Notes: generated by a model not told the origin, from the sequence alone. A stretch of DNA of 64,000 nucleotides from Chryseobacterium suipulveris (GCF_022811685.1 NZ_CP094532.1:955501-1019500); one strand, 5' to 3'. Counted from the first letter of the stretch, positions 7,677 to 16,872 are shown. Program-made: numbers and translations.

Positions 7677-9377
7677 ATGAATTTATTTACGGAGACCAAC
7701 CTAAGTCCTGAATTATTGAAGGCAGTTGGCGAACTGGGCTTTGTGAGCCCAACAGAAATCCAAAAACAGACTATTCCTTTTATCTCTTCAGATATTCGCG
7801 ATCTCATCGCACTTGCGCAAACAGGAACAGGCAAAACAGCAGCATTTTCGCTTCCGATTTTGGATATGATTGACGACGGGAGTCGCAAAATCCAATTATT
7901 GGTGCTGTGTCCTACAAGAGAACTTTGTTTGCAGATTACCAAAGACATTAAAAATTACTCGAAATACCTACCCAACATCAAGACCACTGCGGTTTATGGT
8001 GGAAGCAGCATTATGGAGCAAATCCGCTCGCTGCGCGAGAAACCACAGATTATCGTGGGAACTCCGGGAAGGGTAATCGACCTGATCAACAGAAAAGCGC
8101 TCGACTTTTCCGAAATCCACTGGCTGGTTTTGGATGAGGCGGATGAAATGCTGTCAATGGGTTTCAAAGACGATCTGGAAACAATCTTGAGCGAAACTCC
8201 TGAAACAAAGCAGACTTTTTTATTCTCGGCGACGATGAATAAGGAGGTGGAAAGAATTTCTAAAAACTATTTGACTAAGCCGCACAGAATTTCTGTGGGT
8301 TCGATCAACGAGGTTAAGAAAAACATTACCCACGAGTATTATGTAGTTGGTTACCGACACAAAAAAGAGGCGCTGAAAAGGTTGATCGATGCGAATCCGA
8401 ACCAATATTCCATCATTTTCTGCCGAACCAGAATGGAAACTCAGGAGATTGCAGATTTCCTGATGCAGAACGGTTATGCAGCAGATGCGCTTCACGGAGA
8501 TCTTTCTCAGGCGCAACGTGACACGGTGATGAAGAAATTCCGTTTGAAAAATATCGACATTCTTGTAGCGACCGATGTTGCAGCGAGAGGTTTGGACGTG
8601 AATTCATTAACCCACGTTATCCACTACTCTTTACCAGATGATCCCGAAGTTTTCGTGCACCGAAGCGGAAGAACAGGAAGAGCAGGGAAGGACGGGATTT
8701 CGATGGCACTTATTAAACCAGAAGAATCCAGAAAGTTGAAGCAGATTAAATCTTCGACCAAGATTGAGATTTCTGAAAAGAAAATCCCAACAGGAACGGA
8801 AATTATCAAGGCGCAAGTAGGTGGAGTTTTCGAAAAATTATTAACGGAACACGCGGACTTCTTCGAGTTCGATGATCAACTGATTCCTGATTTGTCAGAA
8901 TTCAGCAAAGAAGAGTTGGTACACAAACTTCTGCAATTCCAGCTGAGAGATTTGGCGCTTTACTATAAAGACAAAAATGATTTGGCGGAACAGAAATTCA
9001 GCGAAGACGGTAGAGAAAGCCGAAGAGAGAGAAGAGACCGAGAAAGAGACGGCAGAAGAGGCGACAGAAGAGACCGTGATGGCGGAAGAGACGGCGGAAG
9101 AGATTCCAGAAGGTCAAGAAAAAACAGCGAGGATATGGTGAGATTCTTCTTTAACCTTGGAAAAAGAGACCATCTGAAGAAAGTGGATATGCTCGACATT
9201 ATCAATAAGGCGACAGCAAAATCAAAATCCAGAAAACGTCCGGATATCGGCGACATCGAAATTATGGAGAAATTCTCTTTCTTCGAAGTTGAAAAATCGT
9301 TTAAGGATGAGGTTTTGAGAGGTTTGCCCAACCTGAAATTCAAAGGAAAAGAGATGCGCGCAGAAGTTGCGAATTAA
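7677..9377 (+). CDS. DEAD-box RNA helicase with DbpA-type RNA-binding tail
   Basis: A 566-residue helicase. Motifs in order: Q motif SPTEIQKQ, Walker A AQTGTGKT (47-54), PTREL, TPGR, DEAD at 153-156, SAT, then DVAARGLDV and HRSGRTGRAG in the second RecA domain. Residues about 444-482 form an Arg/Asp/Gly-rich basic linker, and the last 80 residues (MVRFFFNLGKRDHLKK onwards) look like the DbpA/CsdA RNA-binding domain. This is the DeaD/CsdA class, used in ribosome assembly and cold adaptation. It is monocistronic, with a -7 box upstream and a terminator right after. Confidence 0.93.
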   Translation: MNLFTETNLSPELLKAVGELGFVSPTEIQKQTIPFISSDIRDLIALAQTGTGKTAAFSLPILDMIDDGSRKIQLLVLCPTRELCLQITKDIKNYSKYLPNIKTTAVYGGSSIMEQIRSLREKPQIIVGTPGRVIDLINRKALDFSEIHWLVLDEADEMLSMGFKDDLETILSETPETKQTFLFSATMNKEVERISKNYLTKPHRISVGSINEVKKNITHEYYVVGYRHKKEALKRLIDANPNQYSIIFCRTRMETQEIADFLMQNGYAADALHGDLSQAQRDTVMKKFRLKNIDILVATDVAARGLDVNSLTHVIHYSLPDDPEVFVHRSGRTGRAGKDGISMALIKPEESRKLKQIKSSTKIEISEKKIPTGTEIIKAQVGGVFEKLLTEHADFFEFDDQLIPDLSEFSKEELVHKLLQFQLRDLALYYKDKNDLAEQKFSEDGRESRRERRDRERDGRRGDRRDRDGGRDGGRDSRRSRKNSEDMVRFFFNLGKRDHLKKVDMLDIINKATAKSKSRKRPDIGDIEIMEKFSFFEVEKSFKDEVLRGLPNLKFKGKEMRAEVAN

Positions 9378-9404
9378 TCTTTAGAAATATTAAAAATAGA
9401 AAAG

Positions 9405-9434
9405 TCAGTTCAGTTTTTTGAGCTGATTTTTTTT
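9405..9434 (+). terminator. Rho-independent terminator after the helicase gene
   Basis: Stem TCAGTTCA/TGAGCTGA (one G-T pair) with a short T-rich loop and eight T residues after it, 28 bases past the stop codon. Confidence 0.8.
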
Positions 9435-9541
9435 GCGAGAAACTGATATAACTCAATGTTAACAAAACTTAATATTGAAACAAATGTTATCGGGTGACTT
9501 TTTCGGAAATTTGCACCACTAATTTTATAAACATTTAAGTA

Positions 9542-10180
9542 ATGGGAATCGGTAATATATTTAAAGCATTCCAGCCAAAAGACAAAGTATTTTTTGTGTT
9601 GTTTGAAAAAGTGGCGCAGTCATTAACCGCAATGTCAAAAGAGTTTCATGAAGGACTACTGGACTTCGATATGAACGACGACACGATGCTTAAGAATATG
9701 AGCGATTACGAGCATAAACTCGATGATCTGACCCATGAAATTTTTGTGCAGCTGGGCGAAAACTTTATCACTCCGTTTGACCGTGAAGACATCAATTATT
9801 TGGCGAGCGGGATGGACGATATTGCGGATTACCTTTACGCATCGGCAAAGTACATTTATCTTTACAAAACGCCGCTTGATCCTGCTTATACCGAATTTTC
9901 GCTGTTGATCCATAAGTCTTGTGTAGAGCTTGAAAACGCGATCAGCAACATGAAAGATTTCAAAAATCCAAAAGCGGTAAAAGAATCCTGCATCAAGATC
10001 AATTCCTATGAAAATATCGCGGACGATGTTTTGAGTCAGGCAACTGTGAAGCTTTTCGAAACCGGCGACGCGATCAACATCATCAAAGTGAAGTCGGTGC
10101 TGGAATACCTTGAAATTGTTACCGACAAGGCAGAAGATGTTGCCAACACTATCGAAAATATCGTTATTAAGTACGCTTAA
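9542..10180 (+). CDS. DUF47 family protein (PhoU-like Pit accessory)
   Basis: A 212-residue all-helical protein of the DUF47/UPF0111 family, distantly PhoU-like: acidic and metal-binding-type residues recur in YEHKLDDLTHEIF and DGREDINYLASGMDDIADYL-like helices. These proteins are encoded next to PiT phosphate permeases and are thought to regulate them. Here the permease gene follows after 30 bases, so they form an operon. Start ATG 9542 is supported by the conserved opening MGIGNIFKAFQPKDKVFF. Confidence 0.9.
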   Translation: MGIGNIFKAFQPKDKVFFVLFEKVAQSLTAMSKEFHEGLLDFDMNDDTMLKNMSDYEHKLDDLTHEIFVQLGENFITPFDREDINYLASGMDDIADYLYASAKYIYLYKTPLDPAYTEFSLLIHKSCVELENAISNMKDFKNPKAVKESCIKINSYENIADDVLSQATVKLFETGDAINIIKVKSVLEYLEIVTDKAEDVANTIENIVIKYA

Positions 10181-10210
10181 TCTGTTCTAATCTATCAATA
10201 TCTCAGAAGA

Positions 10211-11356
10211 ATGGATTTACCAGTTCTATTAATAGTCATCATCGTACTCGCCTTAATTTTTGACTACATCAACGGTTTTCACGATGCGGCGAACTCGATT
10301 GCCACCATCGTTTCAACCAAAGTTCTTACTCCTTTCCAGGCGGTGCTTTGGGCAGCAGTTTGGAATTTTGCCGCATTCTTTGTGGCAATGTATATCATCG
10401 GTGAATTCAAGATCGGAAACACGATCGCCAAAACCGTCAACGAAGAATTTATCAACCTCGAAGTTATTTTTTCGGGGCTTATTGCCGCCATTTTCTGGAA
10501 CCTTTTAACTTGGTGGTTCGGTATTCCTTCGTCATCATCGCATACCCTGATCGGAGGTTTTCTTGGTGCTGCGTTAATGCATGCTTTTACACTGGATTAT
10601 CATTCAGTTGCTGCCGCCAATCCCGGAATTTCCTTTGTTGAAAACTTCCAGCTCGCGCTCAAACAGCTATTTACGCAGAGCGTTGTGAAGTATGAAAAAG
10701 TGATTCCGATCTTCCTTTTCATCTTTTGCGCGCCGTTAATCGGTATGATTGTTTCCATCATAATCACGCTGATTATCGTGAATTTTGCCAAAAACAGCAA
10801 TCCTCACAAAGCTGATGTGCAGTTCAAGAGATGGCAGCTTGTTTCTTCCGCATTGTTCAGTTTGGGACACGGTCTAAACGACGCACAGAAAGTAATGGGG
10901 ATTATCGGAGCAGCCGTGATTTATTACCATGTTACTCTGATCGGAGGTAATGATCCGTATGCTTTGATGGATTCTGCAGAAAGATTCAAACACTTTACAA
11001 CGGATTATATTTGGGTACCTTTCGTGTCTTTCCTTGCCATCGGTTTGGGAACGATGAGTGGTGGTTGGAAAATTGTGAAAACAATGGGAACCAGAATTAC
11101 AAAGGTTACTCCACTCGAAGGAGTAAGTGCCGAAACAGCGGGAGCGATTACCCTGTTTCTTACCGATCACTTGGGAATTCCGGTTTCTACTACACATACC
11201 ATTACAGGTTCGATTATCGGTGTGGGATTAACCAAGAGGATTTCGGCAGTTCGATGGGGTGTAACTGTAAGTTTGCTTTGGGCGTGGATTCTTACCATTC
11301 CGGTGAGTGCTCTAATTGCTGCTGCATCCTACTTGTTGGTTAATTTTGTATTTTAA
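10211..11356 (+). CDS. Inorganic phosphate transporter, PiT family
   Basis: A 381-residue membrane protein with about 10-11 segments and both copies of the PiT signature: DYINGFHDAANSIATIVSTK near the N terminus and GHGLNDAQKVMGIIGAA in the second half, plus GIPSSSSHTLIGG and GIPVSTTHTITGS repeats that mark the inverted halves. It should import phosphate (as metal phosphate) with protons or sodium. It is cotranscribed with the DUF47 gene and followed by a strong terminator. Confidence 0.93.
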   Translation: MDLPVLLIVIIVLALIFDYINGFHDAANSIATIVSTKVLTPFQAVLWAAVWNFAAFFVAMYIIGEFKIGNTIAKTVNEEFINLEVIFSGLIAAIFWNLLTWWFGIPSSSSHTLIGGFLGAALMHAFTLDYHSVAAANPGISFVENFQLALKQLFTQSVVKYEKVIPIFLFIFCAPLIGMIVSIIITLIIVNFAKNSNPHKADVQFKRWQLVSSALFSLGHGLNDAQKVMGIIGAAVIYYHVTLIGGNDPYALMDSAERFKHFTTDYIWVPFVSFLAIGLGTMSGGWKIVKTMGTRITKVTPLEGVSAETAGAITLFLTDHLGIPVSTTHTITGSIIGVGLTKRISAVRWGVTVSLLWAWILTIPVSALIAAASYLLVNFVF

Positions 11357-11380
11357 AAGTATAACTTAAAAGAACTCAAA

Positions 11381-11406
11381 AACCATTTCTAAGGAAGTGG
11401 TTTTTT
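11381..11406 (+). terminator. Terminator of the DUF47-PiT operon
   Basis: AACCATTTC/GAAGTGGTT stem (one G-T pair), loop TAAG, then six T residues, 24 bases after the PiT stop. Confidence 0.85.
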
Positions 11407-11436
11407 GTCTTTCAAGATTTAGCTTAAACCTTTTGT

Positions 11437-11673
11437 ATCTCTGTATATCATTAATGAGCCATAACGCCTTTTTATAGCTTAATAACGGCATAATAATAAA
11501 ATAGAATCTTTGTTTAACTTTGCGAGAAATCGTTCACAATTAGTAGATCATACAAATTAATGAACGCACTTGCAATGCTTTAAATCTCGCAAAGCAAGAC
11601 AAAGACATCATCCTTCATTGCGTATATTCTTAAGACAAACAAGGGCGCTTTCGCTTAGCCAAGATAGACGATG
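11437..11673. repeat. Composite intergenic repeat, copy A
   Basis: Fills most of the 424-base gap between the PiT and polyprenyl synthase genes. Parts in order: ATCTCTGTATATC (11437-11449) with ATTAATGAGCC, an inverted pair TTTGCGAGA (11519-11527) and TCTCGCAAA (11585-11593), and a right part GGGCGCTTTCGCTTAGCCAA. The same parts recur at 20957-21117, 21269-21358 and 47382-47569. A short word GTCTTTCAAGATTTAGCTTA is also duplicated at about 11407 and 11719, flanking this copy. No open frame or protein-coding signal. Confidence 0.75.
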
Positions 11674-11754
11674 TTTTTTCTGCTTTAGGTTTCTTTTTCA
11701 ATAGAAGTGGCTTTTTTTGTCTTTCAAGATTTAGCTTAAAAATTATTAAAATCG

Positions 11755-11762
11755 TATTTTTG
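11755..11762 (+). promoter_or_regulatory. -7 box of the polyprenyl synthase gene
   Basis: TATTTTTG matches TAnnTTTG and lies 18 bases before the ATG at 11781. Confidence 0.5.
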
Positions 11763-11780
11763 CCAAAAACAAGAGAATTT

Positions 11781-12752
11781 ATGCAGTTTTTAGACGAGTA
11801 CCAAAAAATCGTAGCCGACGCAATTGAAAAATATAAGTTCAAAGATAAGCCAAAAGAACTTTATGAACCGATGAACTATATTATTTCCCACGGTGGGAAA
11901 CGGCTTCGACCAATTATGGTTTTAATGGCGAGCGATATGTTTGGAGGAGATATTAAAGCTGCGTTGAAACCTGCACTGGCGATTGAGTTTTTCCACAACT
12001 TCACGCTGATCCACGATGATATTATGGATGAGGCGCCTTTGAGAAGAAATAAGCCGACCATTCATACCCTGCACGGAATCAATGCGGGAATTCTTTCGGG
12101 TGATGCACTGCTTTTCAAGGCGTTCAAATTCTTCGAAGATTTGGAACCCAATCTTTTCAAAGCTTGTATGAGGGTTTTTTCACACACCGGACTTCTTCTT
12201 TGCGAAGGACAGCAATACGACATTAATTTCGAGACTAAAGGTGATGTGACTTTCAACGACTATATCCGGATGATTACCTACAAAACGGGAATCCTGAGTG
12301 CTTCTTCGTTTGAAATCGGAGCATTGATCGCAGGTGCCGAATTCAAGGATGCTAAAGCCATTTTCAATTTCGGTAAACATGTGGGAATCGCGTTCCAGAT
12401 TATGGATGATTACCTCGACGTCTTCGGGAACCAGGAATCTTTTGGAAAAAAACATGCGGGCGACATTGTAGAAAACAAAAAAACCGTATTATATCTTCTC
12501 GCAAAAGAAAACGCCACAGAAGCTGAAAGAAAAGAACTGGATTTCTGGTATTCAAGAAAAACTGACAATGTCGATAAAATCTACAGTGTCGAGAAAATAT
12601 TCCGCAGAACAAGAGTGGACGAAAAAACGCTTCTGCTGATCCAGAAACATAACGAAATCGCTCAGCATTACCTGAACAAAATTAATGTTCCCGACGAAAA
12701 GAAGAAACCGTTTGTTGAACTTGCCAATTATTTGTTGAGAAGAGAATCTTAA
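11781..12752 (+). CDS. Polyprenyl diphosphate synthase
   Basis: A 323-residue trans-isoprenyl diphosphate synthase. The start is ATG 11781 (MQFLDEYQKIV); a longer TTG start would fall inside the promoter. First Asp-rich motif: IHDDIMDEAPLRR; second: QIMDDYLDVFG; GGKRLRP near residue 40 binds the diphosphate. Class I enzymes of this size in flavobacteria make C20-C35 or longer chains for menaquinone side chains or lipid carriers; the residues before the first Asp motif (FFHNFTLIHDD) do not allow a firm chain length. It could also supply the polyprenyl carrier used by the UbiA/DprE cluster at 34-37 kb (inference). Confidence 0.9.
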   Translation: MQFLDEYQKIVADAIEKYKFKDKPKELYEPMNYIISHGGKRLRPIMVLMASDMFGGDIKAALKPALAIEFFHNFTLIHDDIMDEAPLRRNKPTIHTLHGINAGILSGDALLFKAFKFFEDLEPNLFKACMRVFSHTGLLLCEGQQYDINFETKGDVTFNDYIRMITYKTGILSASSFEIGALIAGAEFKDAKAIFNFGKHVGIAFQIMDDYLDVFGNQESFGKKHAGDIVENKKTVLYLLAKENATEAERKELDFWYSRKTDNVDKIYSVEKIFRRTRVDEKTLLLIQKHNEIAQHYLNKINVPDEKKKPFVELANYLLRRES

Positions 12753-12786
12753 ACGCATAAAATAACTGGAAAAATTCACGTCACTG

Positions 12787-12841
12787 TTCCCCTTCCTTGA
12801 AGGGGTGGCAAAAATTTGAAAAAATTTTTGACGGGGTAGTT
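12787..12841. repeat. TTTTTGACGGGGTGGT-type intergenic repeat
   Basis: Carries CCCTTCCTTGAAGGGG, an A/T-rich AAAATTTGAAAAAATTTTTG stretch and ACGGGGTAGT. A second copy is at 42260-42312. It sits just before the GSCFA start codon. Confidence 0.65.
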
Positions 12842-12849
12842 TAAAAATA

Positions 12850-13812
12850 ATGAAATTCCGCACCGAAGTACATATCGAAGACTCAGCAAGAAAAATCGGA
12901 GTTGAAGACAAAATCTTTTCAATCGGTTCCTGCTTTTCCACGGAGCTTTCTGATCTGCTGAAAATGGGGCAGCTGCAGACGCTGAACAATCCTTTTGGGA
13001 CGGTCTTTAATCCTTTTTCGATCAACACGGCGATCAAGAAACTCCACGATTCCGAGTTTTATACGGAAGATGATTTGATTTCTTTTAATAATGAAGTCAT
13101 TTCGCTCGACCATCACACCAGTTTTAATTCTCGATTTGCGCACCAAACTTTAGAGAAAATAAACACCAGCATTGAAGCTGGGAACCTTTTCTTACAGGAA
13201 ACTAATTGGGTGGTAATTACTTACGGAACGAGTTTCATCCATGAGTTTATTCCCAGAAAAAAACTCGTCGCCAATTGCCATAAGATTCCCGGAAAGCACT
13301 TCGAAAAGCTGCTTTTGACGCAACAGGAACTCGAGGATTCCATTAATGAAACCATTGACAATCTGAACGACATCTGCAAAGAAAATGTGCAAATTCTGTT
13401 CACCGTTTCTCCTGTTCGCCACACCAAAGACGGAATCGTAGAAAATAATTTGAGCAAATCCAAACTGACTTCTGCGATCCACGAGGTTTTGCCGCGGTTT
13501 TCAAATTGTCACTATTTGCCGATTTTTGAAATCATGATGGACGATTTGCGCGATTACCGTTTCTACAAAGACGATATGATCCATCCGAATTCTCAGGCGG
13601 TAACCTACATTTTCGAGAAGTTCGGGAATTCTTTTTTCTCAGATGAAACGATGGATTTTGTGGAAGAAAATTTCAGCATTACCAAAGCACTTGAGCATAA
13701 GACCGATGACGAAAACAATCCAAAATATCTGGAATTTTGCGAGAATCTGAAGGGAAGAATTGCGTTACAGCAAACGAAAGTGAAACATTCGATTTTTGAA
13801 GATAAAAGGTAA
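12850..13812 (+). CDS. GSCFA domain protein
   Basis: A 320-residue member of the GSCFA family, named for the conserved motif seen here as SIGSCFSTELSD (residues about 25-36). The family resembles GDSL/SGNH hydrolases: the Ser in GSCF, a GTSFIHEF block and a DDMIHPNSQAV block (Asp-x-x-His) would form the catalytic residues. Substrate unknown. It follows the polyprenyl synthase by 97 bases, with a repeat in between, and is followed by a weak terminator. No signal peptide, so cytoplasmic. Confidence 0.88.
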   Translation: MKFRTEVHIEDSARKIGVEDKIFSIGSCFSTELSDLLKMGQLQTLNNPFGTVFNPFSINTAIKKLHDSEFYTEDDLISFNNEVISLDHHTSFNSRFAHQTLEKINTSIEAGNLFLQETNWVVITYGTSFIHEFIPRKKLVANCHKIPGKHFEKLLLTQQELEDSINETIDNLNDICKENVQILFTVSPVRHTKDGIVENNLSKSKLTSAIHEVLPRFSNCHYLPIFEIMMDDLRDYRFYKDDMIHPNSQAVTYIFEKFGNSFFSDETMDFVEENFSITKALEHKTDDENNPKYLEFCENLKGRIALQQTKVKHSIFEDKR

Positions 13813-13852
13813 AAGGCAAAAGAGACAAGAGAAAAGAGAAAAGAGAAAAGAA

Positions 13853-13890
13853 TCTCTTAGTATGAGAATTCGTATTCTCGAGAGTTTTTT
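13853..13890 (+). terminator. Likely terminator after GSCFA
   Basis: GAGAAT-TCGT-ATTCTC hairpin extended by CTCT/AGAG and followed by six T residues. It comes just after a purine-only tract of repeated AGAGAAA words (about 13817-13852). Confidence 0.6.
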
Positions 13891-13958
13891 ACGTTCCAAA
13901 TTGCCGGAATTCACCTGATTTCAGGAAAACAGTCAAACGGGTTTTGCTGAAAAATAAA

Positions 13959-14468
13959 ATGTACATCAGAAAAATTGGTATCTCAGATTTAGCGTTCCTT
14001 CAGAAAATCAGCATACAGACTTTTTCTGAAACCTTTTACGACATGAATTCCGCGGAGGATATGCAGAAATATCTTTCTGAAAACCTTAGTGAAAACCAGC
14101 TGAAATCCGAGCTTGAAAATCCTGATTCTCAATTCTTCTTCGTTGAATATGAACAGGTTGTTTTAGGATATTTGAAATTGAATTTGGGAAAAGCACAGAC
14201 CGAAGACCTGGGAGATTCATCCATAGAAATCGAGCGAATTTACGTGTTGAAAGAATTCTTAGATTTGAAAATCGGACAACTCCTTTTCAATAAAGCAGTG
14301 GAAATCGCAAAAGAACGAAATGCAGAATTCATTTGGCTCGGCGTTTGGGAAGAGAACAAAAGAGCCATCAGATTTTATGAAAAGAACGGATTTGAAATAT
14401 TTGGCAAACACGATTTCGTACTTGGTAACGATGTGCAGACCGATTTGCTAATGAAACTTAAACTATAA
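13959..14468 (+). CDS. GNAT family N-acetyltransferase
   Basis: A 169-residue acetyltransferase when started at ATG 13959 (MYIRKIGISDLAFLQ). GNAT features: IEIERIYVLKEFLDLKIGQLL holds the beta-4/alpha-3 acetyl-CoA loop (here LKIGQLL in place of the usual Q/RxxGxG/A), and LGVWEENKRAIRFYEKNGFE is the conserved C-terminal motif B with the N..A..FY..GF pattern. Similar proteins in Firmicutes (PaiA type) acetylate polyamines, and the FSETFYDMNS region fits that subgroup, but the substrate is not certain. Confidence 0.85.
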   Translation: MYIRKIGISDLAFLQKISIQTFSETFYDMNSAEDMQKYLSENLSENQLKSELENPDSQFFFVEYEQVVLGYLKLNLGKAQTEDLGDSSIEIERIYVLKEFLDLKIGQLLFNKAVEIAKERNAEFIWLGVWEENKRAIRFYEKNGFEIFGKHDFVLGNDVQTDLLMKLKL

Positions 14469-14474
14469 ATACAA

Positions 14475-14513
14475 CAAAGTCCCTCTCCTTTGGAGAGGGA
14501 TTTAGGGAGAGGA
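14475..14513. repeat. CCCTCTCCTTTGGAGAGGG intergenic motif
   Basis: CCTCTCC-TTT-GGAGAGG hairpin followed by ATTTAGGGAGAGG; a short flavobacterial intergenic repeat lying immediately before the tatD-like start codon. Confidence 0.6.
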
Positions 14514-14515
14514 TT

Positions 14516-15280
14516 ATGATTGACACCCACACTCACCTTTATTCTGAAGAATTCGACCACGACCGCGCCGAAATGATTCAGCGAGCCATCAGCAAGGGAA
14601 TTACAAAATTCTACCTTCCAGCGATCGATTCGGAATACCACGAAAAAATGCTGGATTTGGAAAAACAATATCCGAACCAAATCTTTTCGATGATCGGACT
14701 TCATCCTTGCTACGTGAAACCCGAAACTTGGGAAAATGAACTAAGAATTGTGGAGGATTATCTCAGTGAAAGAAATTTTCCCGCGATTGGCGAAATCGGA
14801 ATTGATCTGTATTGGGACAAAACCACGCTCGATATTCAGATTAAGGCGTTCGAAAAACAAATCGACTGGGCGATCGAAAAAGATTTGCCAATCGTGATTC
14901 ACACCCGCGAAAGTTTCGACGAGGTTTTCAAGGTTTTGGAAAGAAAAAAACATCCGCAACTTCGTGGAATTTTCCACTGCTTTTCGGGGAATCTCGAACA
15001 GGCAAAGAGAGCAATTGACTTAAATTTTGTTCTCGGAATCGGTGGAGTAGTGACGTTTAAGAATGGGAAAATCGACCAGTTTCTGCACGAAATTCCTTTG
15101 GATAAAATCGTTTTGGAAACGGATTCCCCGTATCTCGCCCCGGTTCCGCACCGAGGGAAGCGAAACGAAAGTTCCTATCTGGATTTGGTGGTCGGCAAAC
15201 TTGTCAACATTTACGGAAAAGATTTCTCTGAAATAGACCGGATCACGACAGAAAACGTGGAAAGAATCTTCGGTAAATAA
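14516..15280 (+). CDS. TatD family metal-dependent hydrolase
   Basis: A 254-residue TIM-barrel protein. MIDTHTHL gives the two metal-binding His residues, GEIGIDLYWD the bridging Glu, VIHTRE and GIFHCFSGN the third and fourth His ligands and LETDSPYLAP the final Asp. This is the complete TatD pattern: a metal-dependent 3'-5' exonuclease/hydrolase of DNA and RNA ends, usually cytoplasmic. It follows the GNAT gene by 47 bases, so it may share its transcript. Confidence 0.92.
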   Translation: MIDTHTHLYSEEFDHDRAEMIQRAISKGITKFYLPAIDSEYHEKMLDLEKQYPNQIFSMIGLHPCYVKPETWENELRIVEDYLSERNFPAIGEIGIDLYWDKTTLDIQIKAFEKQIDWAIEKDLPIVIHTRESFDEVFKVLERKKHPQLRGIFHCFSGNLEQAKRAIDLNFVLGIGGVVTFKNGKIDQFLHEIPLDKIVLETDSPYLAPVPHRGKRNESSYLDLVVGKLVNIYGKDFSEIDRITTENVERIFGK

Positions 15281-15529
15281 TTTTGCCACGAATGCACGAA
15301 TATTCTTAACGTATTCAACAATAAGATTTTCTGCACGATCTCCCTCAAATTCTTGATAGAAAACGCAAAGGATTTCCTTTAATTATGCACTATTTTAAGG
15401 TTGCAAAGATTTCCCCGCAATTGCGAGTTGATGAAGCGCACGCTTAATCAGCGGAATTTTCCGCAATCTTTACTTAACTAAATGTGAATCTTAAAAGAGA
15501 ATTTTTGCTATAAATTGCAAAAACAGTTA
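15281..15529. other. Intergenic region with a small palindrome
   Basis: About 250 bases between convergent genes. It contains GCCACGAATGCACGAAT (a common degenerate repeat word) near the start and a perfect GCGGAA-TT-TTCCGC palindrome at 15451-15464 flanked by AAAGATT and AATCTTT about 40 bases apart. No open frame of note. Confidence 0.5.
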
Positions 15530-16780
15530 CTATTTCTTTCTAAAGAAATTCTTATTCCTCACTTTCTTGAAACCGATTTCTTCCTTCGCTTTCGGCTGTG
15601 GTTTCGGTGTGAAAGGTTTGTTGTTGGAGTCCCGTTTCTGCACCACCAAATCGTCGGTGTGGAAAGGATGGTCTTTCTCTACAGGAATTTTCTTTCCGAT
15701 CAGTTTCTCGGTATTTTTCAGGTTGATCAGGTCGAGACCGTCAACAAACGAAATCGATTTTCCTTCCGCACCTGCTCTTCCAGTTCTTCCGATTCGGTGA
15801 ACGTAGGTTTCGGAAACATCGGAAAGCTCGAAATTCACCACATATTTCAGTTCGTCGATATCGATTCCTCTCGCTGCAATATCGGTCGCGACAAGGATTC
15901 TCGTTTTCCCTGACTTAAAGTTGTTCAGGGCGTTCTGTCTTTGGTTTTGTGATTTGTTGCCGTGGATTGCCTCTGCCGAAATTTTACTTTTCTGCAGTTT
16001 TCTCGCAATTTTATCTGCGCCGTGTTTAGTCCTTGCAAAAACCAGTACGGAATCGGAAATATCATTTTGCAGGATGTGTGTAAGCAAGTCGAGCTTGTTG
16101 TCTTTCTCCACGAAATAGACTTTCTGCTGTATTGTGTCTGCAGTTGCAGAAACAGGTGCAACTTCCACTCTCACAGGATTGGTGAGCATCGAATTCGCAA
16201 GGTCCTGGATTTCTTTCGGGAAAGTTGCCGAGAAAAACAGCGTCTGTCTTTTTGGCGGTAATAATTTCACAACGCGTTTTACATCGTGCACGAATCCCAT
16301 GTCGAGCATACGGTCCGCCTCGTCAAGAACGAAGATTTCAAGGTTTTTTAAGCTGATGATTCCCTGCGAAATAAAGTCGAGCAGTCGACCGGGAGTTGCC
16401 ACCAAAATATCGACTCCTTTTTTCAATGCGGCTTCCTGTGCTCCTTGTTTTACCCCTCCGAAAACTACGAGATTCCTCAATCTCAAATGTCGTCCGTAAG
16501 CATTGAAACTTTCTTCAATCTGAATGGCAAGTTCCCGAGTTGGCGTTAGAATAAGCGCTTTGATCTGGTTGTTTCTGATGTTTTTTTCGGTGAGGTTTTG
16601 CAGGATCGGAATGGCGAAAGCTGCCGTTTTTCCTGTTCCTGTTTGTGCGGTTCCGAGCAGGTCTCTTCCTTTAAGGATACTGGGAATTGCTTTTTCCTGA
16701 ATCGGTGTCGGTTGGGTGTAACCTTCCTCCTGCAAAGCTTTTGCAATGGACTCTATTAAGTTTAAATCGGTAAAGTTCAA
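15530..16780 (-). CDS. DEAD-box RNA helicase, RhlE-like
   Basis: A 416-residue two-domain helicase. Q motif TQPTPIQEKAIP, Walker A AQTGTGKT (about 45-52), PTREL, GGVKQG, TPGRLLDF, DEADRMLDMGF, SAT, DIAARGIDI and HRIGRTGRAG are all intact. The RMLDMGF after DEAD and the short basic tail (FKKVRNKNFFRKK) fit the RhlE group, active in ribosome biogenesis and RNA turnover. It lacks the long linker and DbpA domain of the other helicase in this window. Confidence 0.92.
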   Translation of the reverse strand: MNFTDLNLIESIAKALQEEGYTQPTPIQEKAIPSILKGRDLLGTAQTGTGKTAAFAIPILQNLTEKNIRNNQIKALILTPTRELAIQIEESFNAYGRHLRLRNLVVFGGVKQGAQEAALKKGVDILVATPGRLLDFISQGIISLKNLEIFVLDEADRMLDMGFVHDVKRVVKLLPPKRQTLFFSATFPKEIQDLANSMLTNPVRVEVAPVSATADTIQQKVYFVEKDNKLDLLTHILQNDISDSVLVFARTKHGADKIARKLQKSKISAEAIHGNKSQNQRQNALNNFKSGKTRILVATDIAARGIDIDELKYVVNFELSDVSETYVHRIGRTGRAGAEGKSISFVDGLDLINLKNTEKLIGKKIPVEKDHPFHTDDLVVQKRDSNNKPFTPKPQPKAKEEIGFKKVRNKNFFRKK

Positions 16781-16872
16781 ATGATAAAATTTTGGTTAAT
16801 ATGAAACTGTGTCATTCCTGAAGATGCAACGAAAAAATGGGAATCAACCCATTCCGAATGACGACGTTCCAT

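Noticed and set aside
15515..15913. 132-residue plus-strand frame
   Set aside because: Antisense to the C-terminal part of the RhlE-like helicase.
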